From assembly GCA_020284085.1 (NCBI GenBank), contig JACEVL010000096.1, forward strand, positions 457,074-521,073: a stretch of DNA of 64,000 bases, read 5' to 3'. The number at the start of each line of letters is the position of its first letter. Within the stretch, counting starts at the first letter, position 1. The notes beneath the pieces were generated by a model. That model did no database searches. It was not told the DNA's origin and saw only the letters and a program-made list of their open reading frames with translations. Shown here in pieces: positions 35,301-44,300 of this stretch. The DNA comes from Aporrectodea caliginosa (Eukaryota > Annelida > Clitellata > Crassiclitellata > Lumbricidae). A program made the translations under genes and the position numbers.

Positions 35301-38300
35301 GCCTATGCATGGACCAGTTAATAATTTATAGTTTCTATTTTTGCCAAGAGGTTTTGCCGGGCCGGTTACATCAAAATCATGGCAGTAACCGATGGCCGGC
35401 AACAACTTTCCAACTCTGGTGCGGCAGTGGTGCCCCATAAGCAAACATTGTTCAGTCGTAGGATTGATGTACTGGTATTTGCAAATATTTGCATATAAAA
35501 TCTCTGCTAACAAATATACTTCAAATTCGAATTTCATACATCTGAGAAATACTGTTGATGTAATAAACCAGCAGTTATGGTTTGTGTGTGAATGTTTGTA
35601 TCGAGACATAATATAACCCTTTACCTATTACTCGAAAGCATTGGAGTAATCAAACCATGCGTTTCCTACCTTGGCCTTAGCTTACTACATAGCCTACTTT
35701 AATCGGGAAACTTCTATAATTAAATCTGGTATAATGCATTAGGAAACAGTCTCTTACCTTATCTAAATATGTCTTTGCTCAAGTCTTTAGACTTTGAGTG
35801 ATTTTTCAATGTTTTGTTTTCCTTGCTTTTAAGGTTCAAAGTATGCTTTTCATAGCTTAACGCTGGGCCTATGCATGGACCAGTTAATCAGAAGAGTCGA
35901 TCCTCACCATCGCAGCTTAGATCAGTTTTTCGCAGAAGAAGTCGCTCGGAAATTCGGTAACTATCATGCAGCATTCCGCCAAACCTTATCTTTCTGTCAA
36001 TGCTGGTGCACTTTATTTGAAATATGAAAAGGAATCTATTTAAAAATTCTGATGTTATTGTATGTAGGACGACGGCATAACTACCAGTGCCTGATTTACC
36101 CTGTCTTATACTCGACTAGTGACTAAATTTGTATGCATGAGGAGTTGCGAATGCTACTTCTAGACTATTGCTATTATGCTAATGTTTCTCACAGTATTTT
36201 ACGTCAAGTGTTTAAGGTCCATCACAATTCACTTGATTCCTCAACGATATTATTAGCAATAAAATATTGAATGTATACTTTTTAAACTTAATATTGCTAT
36301 ATTTGAATTAATATCCTTCATGTTTGCAAATGACTGTTGCATAGAAATCGTGAATATAAATACATGAACATAGAAAACATGAATATATTCATATTTTCTC
36401 AACAAAGTACCCTTTGTGCATGCACATTTCTGTACAACCACATTAATACTGAACAAACGAATGCGTGAAAATTAGCTTGTGTGCTTTAGTCTCTGACTTA
36501 CTAGTGCATAACCTATGTCAGCTTCATGCATAGGCCTACTCTTGTTTTCAAAGGCTGCTAATTCAGAGAGCATCTAGTGTAGGTGTATAGGTGCTACATG
36601 TAGTTGGTGACTCTCTTAGCCCAGCTCTTGCATATAGTCCTTGATGCTCGTTTCCCTAAAAGAGTCAGTTTATGCTTATATGATGCTACACCAATTAATC
36701 AATCACTTCATCAGTGACTCGAACAGTCATTCAGTCAGTCAGTGAGTCAGTCAGTGGATAGCTGTGGTAACATCTGATTAAGGTTAGGTTAAGATGAGGT
36801 CAGGTAAGTTATTTAATTCACTCAATTGTTATATGAATGCGTAACAAACCATTGTAATGTTCTTGTGCTGGTGTGTGTCGACAATTAAGGCATGCTGCAT
36901 CGTTGACGCATTTTCTTATAAAGCAACCATGTAAAGTTCAATATTGTATAAAATGTAGAGTATAATGTGGTCATCATCATATATTCGTTTATTGAGCTTA
37001 TTACTGACCTAAGCTAGATTCAATTTTGGTTTCTGACTGTGTGATAGAAAAATGCATATCATAAAAATGTCCCTGTTTATGCAATCATCCGTCTATTTCT
37101 ATGTATTTGAGTGCGGTATAAATAGGCATTGGTATACTGCTCAGTCTCATCCTTCTTTCTGCACTGCTGGTGGGCCACAGGGATCAGTTCTCAGTCCCTT
37201 ATTATTTACAATCTTCGCCTAATCAATCAGTCATATAGCAATCATTTTGAAGTCCAGTTACAGCATGCATGGTTCTCTTTCAGCGGATTAGTTATAGACC
37301 CCCAGGTAAATCTGAGGCCATTGTGTTTGGCTAATTCCAATGCCTACATCCTCCTCCTTCCAGCACTGCCCTGCATATTCTGCTGCTCTATCAAATACTG
37401 TCACTACACTTGGGATTACTGTGGACAGTACTCTTACTTTCGACCACACACCAGAAACCTTTCCGGATCTTGTTTCTATAATATCAGGACAATTTGTTAT
37501 ATTATATCAGAGCTACATGTACACTTACCAAAGACATGTCATAGACATAGCCTGCTGTTGCCTTTAGCGTAGCAGCTCGGATTTTGGAGGTATAGGCCTA
37601 CCTCATGTTTGAACTCAGAAGGGTTCAATGTATCTCAATTTCACTGGCTCGCATGTTGCTGCGTGCGCCTACTCGTACAAACTCTGTAACCTTACGTGGT
37701 CAGCTGCGTTAGAAGAAGAAGAGGAACAGAAAGAAGAAGAATTAGCGTCTTCATTTTCTTAGCCTCGGCACATGAGGGTGGTGGCCACTGGCCAGTCCTA
37801 TCTCTTGGCTCTTGCCATAATTATCATCTTCCCACCAATAGTGGGTCAGTGTGCTCATAGCTGAGTAGGCAAGGGGTGCAGTTGGAGCAGAAATTTCGAA
37901 CCAAATTTTTGCTCTAGCAGGAATTTGAGCCCCCGACCTCTCAACTGACAGTCCAGCATGCTAACCAGCACACTGCCGTGCTTCCTCCAGCTGCGTTATC
38001 TCCTGTAGAATTCAGGTTATACAAGTACCTATTTTTTCCTTCTCTTTATTTTTGGTGAGTTCGTTGGATGGATCAAATATTTGTCGTAACACTGGCGGGA
38101 GATTGTTCCAGAGAGGTGTAAAGTGTAAACAGCTATGGCCATGGAGCGATTTGCAAATTTTAGTGATGAGGTGATGGAAAGGCGGAGGAGTGTTAGGACT
38201 GCAAAGGAGCGCGTTGAGCGAAGTGGTTGGACCGTGAATAACTGATGGAGATAGGAGGGCTGGGAGGATTGAAGTGGGTTGTAGGTGAGTGATATGAATT

Positions 38301-41300
38301 TCTATTCTAGTTGTTAAGATATTTTCATATATTTGAAGCCAGTAGTTGAAACCATTCTGTTTCATTATGGCCTTGTGTTGTGAAATCGGGAGTGGTGACA
38401 CTGCAAATTTCCCGTAAATGATTTCACTTTCTCATCATCAGCCGTTGTAGTCTCCTTACTTCCATTCGGGAAGCCTGCGATCTTTGAGTATGGGTCAATT
38501 GGCTGATATTTACCGCTGCTCCACGGAATGGAAAATAGCCTAGTGCCATTGTTTCCTAGGTATGCGGACATTTCGTCAACGGACGATTCGTCAACGGACT
38601 GTTCGTCAAGGACTTCGTCAAGTGGACGATTCGTCAACGGACTGTTCGTCAACGGACTGTTCATCAAACGGAATCGATAAATAATTAATTCTCGTTGACC
38701 AATAAAAGGATTGCTAGCCCATTAATCGTGACGGCAGGTGCGCAAAATACATACAATTGATGTTGGATTGATGATAATAACTCTTCCTTAATAGAATTTG
38801 GATTGATGAAAATAATTTCATCGCGAAACTAGAAGTCTTATTGATGAAAATAATTCTTGCTATTTAAGCAAAAAATTAGTTTCATCGATACAACTTCTAT
38901 TTTAGCAAAGAATTTCTGTCATCAATCCAACTTCTAGTTAAGCAAAGAATTAGTCTCATCAATCCATTTCCTATTTAAGCAAAGACTTTCTTTTATCAAT
39001 CCAACTTCCAATTTAAATTGAGAGCGCGTGATATATGTGCACGAAAAATGGCTTACATAATCTCCCCCAAGCAAGGACATAATTATATAATATCTTCTGG
39101 TTCCACTGGACAAGTTTACTACTTAATTCCCTTGGACGAACAGTCCGTTGACGAATCGTCCGTTGACGAAACGTCCCTGAACCGTTTCCTAAATGCCCAA
39201 ATGCTTTCTTCAAGAAATGCTTTCAAACTCACTATTTCTCACCGGCTTTTAAACGTCTGGATATCTAACTTCATTTCACCTCGCTTGTGACTGAGCGACA
39301 CCTCTTGAGATTTGCGCTTCTGTTTGACTACGTGCATTGAAAGCTTTTTAATTATAATAATAAAATATAGTGATAATAATAATAATGACAATAATGATGA
39401 TAATGATCATGATGATAATTATGATAATATGTACTGATGTGTGTTGTTCGTACTGAATGTCCCTATATCGACTTTGAGAGCCGTTGGCATGTTACTTTAT
39501 GCGCAGCAGCGCATGTGTTTTGATTATTCTGTGCTAGGAATCGACTGCTTCATTGGACTGCCAATGGAAGAAAATTATCGATGCGCTCCACTTTGTGGGG
39601 CTGCTATGGGCGCTGTTTTTGAAGCGTGGTTAAGTCCAAAGTTCTGGGCGGCCACGGGATGGACTGTCGTGAAAAACATTTTGTTCAAAAAGCGTTTCAA
39701 CGATGCTGAAATCGAAACGGTATGCTGAGGTTCTTTCTGCTAATGAAAAAGACATTTCTGCAGCTCTCTTGAGAGCACTTTGAAGATGTTGAAAGAGTTA
39801 AGCTGTGGTATTCACTAGATTGGCCTTTGTTCTTAAATGACGAAAATTAAGTGCAAAGCAATGTTAAGTTTCACCCTTTAAAGATGTTCTTTCTTTATGA
39901 AAAGCTATTTTGTATAAATTTTGAGCAATAAATTTGTATATTTACGGGTAGCTCAATGACTCTAAGTTTTAGCAATAACGTAAATGATGGAAATAAAAAT
40001 AAGCCTGTTCAGCATTAGCAATGCGCATGCGCAGCCCTTTCAGTTTTACTTCCGGGGTGAAGGTCACCGTTCACAAACAAACAGAATGCTGCCGTTAGCG
40101 ACGTTGTTATGATCTAGTTTATGATCTATAATATATACAGAAATTTTCTATAAACTAGTAACGAATAATATCAAATATTTGCGTCAAAACTAGATCATAA
40201 CAACGTCGCTAACGGCAGCATTCTGTTTGTTTGTGAACGGTGACCTTCACCCCGGAAGTAAAACTGAAAGGGCTGCGCATGCGTATTGCTAATTAAATTT
40301 AATGCTGAACTGGCTTATTGTTTGCCATCAGTTCCTGAAGTTGGGATCATTGTTGCCTCCTTTGCAACATCTCCTCTTTCTCCATTTGCTTCTACTCTTG
40401 ATGCTTCTACTCAGTCCTACTCCATCAGCTGCATTGGCTTCTTGTTGAGTCCAGGATAAAATTTAAATTGCAAATCCCTCAGCACTGGCACACGGGCCGC
40501 ACACCTCCCTACCTTCAGTCACTACTAAAGTCCTTACATTCCTCCTCGTTGCTTACGATCATCTAGTACGAGTCGCAACTTTAGCTGAGCCCCTATGCAG
40601 AACAGGTATGGGCTCGCAAGCATTCCATGCCTCTGCCCCCAGGAATGGAATCGACTTCCGCTCATGCTTCGTAGCTGAAATTCATTTTTTTTCAAAAGCG
40701 GCTCAAAACTCACTATATCTCTTTGTCTTTCAAGCACATGTATTGTATATCTAACTGCATTTCCCTTGTGGCTGACTATCCGCACCTCAGATTCACATTT
40801 GAACATGACCTTGCGTGTGTTACAAATTTTTTTAATAATAATAATAATAATAATTATTATTGTAATAATAATAAAAATAATAATAGTAATCTCTAAGTTC
40901 CTGGGGAATGAAGTACCTCAGGGCAAACAAAATAATAATAATAATTAAATAATAATAATAATATGACGCTCCACTGCCTGTGCTGCGTAGATAGTTTTTG
41001 ATGAGCTTCAGTTTTTGAAAATGATCGTTAACATAGTTAACGCAATAACTGTTGCGACATGTGAACGACATTCACAGTCACAGGCAAAGTCAGCAGCAAT
41101 AATGTAGTAGGCAATGCAAACTTCTCTGAATGTAGATGGCAGAACATAATAAGCTTAGTCTATGAGTTAAAGTTGCGCAATTTCGAAGATTGTTGACCTC
41201 GTTGACAACATCGAACCAAAGTTTGAGCAAAATGACAACAGCTGAGCTGGAAAAGCAAGCGCAATGTCGTTATCAGACTGTTTAACTAACAATTCGGCCG

Positions 41301-44300
41301 CTGCATACAGTCCGTCATCAGAGGCATCCAACAGTGTTGAAGTCAACAGAGCGCTGAACATTGCAAACAAATTTCGGGAATTTATTTCGGGAGTTTGAAC
41401 CCGTAAAACTTCCCCAAATACGCCCATGAACACACATCAAAAATTGTACGCTGTATTTAGGCCTACTCATGAGTTTTTTCTGATAAATATATTAGAAAAC
41501 ACTTGTATGTATGTATAACTAGAATTATGATATATTGACAAGGTAATTAAATTCAAAAGCATTTTGTAGGCTATTTGGTCGAAGAAGGGGAATATCTCCT
41601 TCTCTTTAGAGAATCTTACCTTCTTAAATCTCACCGATGATTCTTACCTTCTCGTTCTGCAAACTCCTGCATGATCTGCAGGATGTTCTTTGGGGTGCAG
41701 TCGACTCCGAGTTCTTGGTACCTGTTACGGATTACATAACGGTTAGCTAGCTACAGCAGATGTGTGTCTAATTTCAGGAGGAGATGTTCTACATGGTATC
41801 TGATTTAGCAGCACTCTATCCCTGTGTCTGTTGTAGCTTGTTAACCGTTTATGTAGGAAGTTCCTGTTGCTGATCTCATCACGGCGCATGGTCTTGACGT
41901 TTTCGTTGTCACGGAGTCGTGGTATCTATCCTCTGCAGATGTTGCTGTCCGTCGGTCGAGGAACGAGTAGACAGAGGGGGGCAGAGCGATGACATTAATG
42001 CCATGCTAAAATATGCTGACGATACATATCTGATCGTCGGCTCAAACAACATAGCAACAGCCACAGCAGAACTCGACCACGTGTCAATCTGGGCTAAAGA
42101 AAATAAGCTCTGCCCCCCTCTGTCTACTCGTTCCTCGACCGACCAAGATCGGAGGCGCAGGATTCAGTCTCACTGGGTGGTGGCCTAATCATCTACCACG
42201 GTGCCAGCTTCAAGGCTCGGAGGATCGAGCTGCTACAGACTCCAACGACTTTTCAGACTCTCGCGGCCTCGATCTCGTCGATATATACGTGGACCTACCA
42301 TCCTCCTGGCCATCTACCGTCTCGGTTCTTCTCCTCCGTCTCCTCTGTTCTTCAGCGAATTCTCAACTCTACTGGAGCAATTCGTCTTGTTTAATGCACA
42401 GTTGATCCTAACTGGAGACATCAACTTACATCTGGAAGATCCTGCACGTTGAATTTGCAGCGATCATGGAACAATTTGGACTGGCTCAGCATGTTGCTGA
42501 GCCTACTCACAGCCTAGGTGGATGGCTAGACGTCATAGTCACCAGGGATGACTGCCAGGTGATGGACGTCAACGTTCATCTACCCATCCTATCCGACCAT
42601 GGACTCGTGATGACCTCAATTCCGTTCATCTACGAACCATCGCTACTCATTACTAGACGGATCCGTCTTTGGAAAAGCTGGATCGCGATGCCTTCCGTTC
42701 AGCGCTCCAAGCTAAGCCTCTCTTCAACGACGTAGAGGCTTCTTCTTCACTGACTGCCTCAGAACTGTTCTGCTCGTATGAGGCAGTGATGTCAGAACTT
42801 TTAGACTCTTTTCTTCCGCTGCGTACAGTTCGATCTCGAAATCATCCGCTCTCACCATGGTTCAACGCCGATTGCAGGAAGCTTCGGCGGCAGGCTCGTT
42901 GCCTCGAGCGAATCTACAGAAGAACGCGCTTGCCATCGGACCGGACAGCCTGGATTCAATTCGTCCGGGACAGAGAACGAGAATAGCGGTAGGCTATTAT
43001 TTATCATCAAGCAGTCCAAGGAACCAAAGAAGCTTTGGACCACATTCAGTGGCCTTGGTCGTCGCTCTTCAAGCCACCAGTCACAGTCTCCTCCGCCTTT
43101 CACTGCCGATGCATTCATGGAACGATTCACTGTCAAGATCGAATCAATACGTACTGCTACATAAACTTCTCCTCCACCAGAATTCTCCGTCACTGATGCT
43201 ATATAAATCTCCGGAATGAATGAAGACGTGCAGTTATGCCGCAATTGCCCTGCTTCCTTGTTGTAAACATCTAGATCTGCTGCTGTAAAATAACAGATGT
43301 TAGTTTGGAAGATTTGCTTTTGCTGTAGGTAACGAAACCACAGATGAATACACTTTCAGTTGCCTTACATTGACTTCTTCTATGCACGTTGGTTTAGGTT
43401 GGGGATGATATTCCTGCATTCCGTGAGATCCCATGTGCCTCAACGCATGGCTTTGCAACAGTGGCTGGTCTAGCCAAGCTCTACGGAATTGTAGCTAATG
43501 GTGGTCGCCACGAAAATCAGACTCTGCTGTCACCATCTGCTGTGCAAAAACTCAATGAACAACTAGTGAGTGGAATCAAGTGCATCTACTGTCTGAACGC
43601 TACCTGTGGTCGAGGAACCGTCATATTGAAGTCAGCAGATGTAAGTTCCACTTTGATTGAAGTAATTTTACCTTATTAAAATTTGCTTAAAAATAGTTAG
43701 ACTGTGAAATGTTTAAACCTTGCTGGTTATAGGAAGAATTAATAATGGACGGGTTTTAAACTTATTTCCTACTAGCTGTTTGCCCGTCCTAAGACCAGTG
43801 TTGTTCAGTAATTGAAATACATGTAATTGAATTACGTAATTGAATTACAAGTTCTGTAATTGTAATTGTAATTGAATTACATTTTAAGTCCAGTAATTGT
43901 AATTGTATTTCAATTACAATATTGCATGTAATTTGTAATTGAATGAAGTGTAAATTACAAATTACTTTAAAGTCAGCAAAGATGCATATATGCCAGCCTG
44001 CCGGGTTGACCTGGGCCACCCGTTTAATTGAATAAACTGCTTTGCATTATGATTGCATGGCAACATAGGCTAATTGTCAACATTATTCTATCCTTACAAC
44101 CCTGTTACAATCTTAAAGCACACTTTGATATACCGCAAGGGCAAGGGCTGGCCATAATTATCAGACTATCCATGCAGTCATGCACTCATTCTAGCTTACT
44201 GCGGCTGCCTACAAAAAAACAGCTTCCATCTTCAGCTCCAGTTGAGCGTCTCTTTAGCACTGCATGCTGGACAAATTGACTCGTTCACCCAGGCGCAATC

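Noticed and set aside
35193..35609. 138-codon minus-strand frame in gene B intron 4
   Set aside because: It is the antisense of the truncated exon 5 duplicate and neighbouring intron; the same shadow appears opposite exon 5 in gene A at 524-724 on the plus strand.
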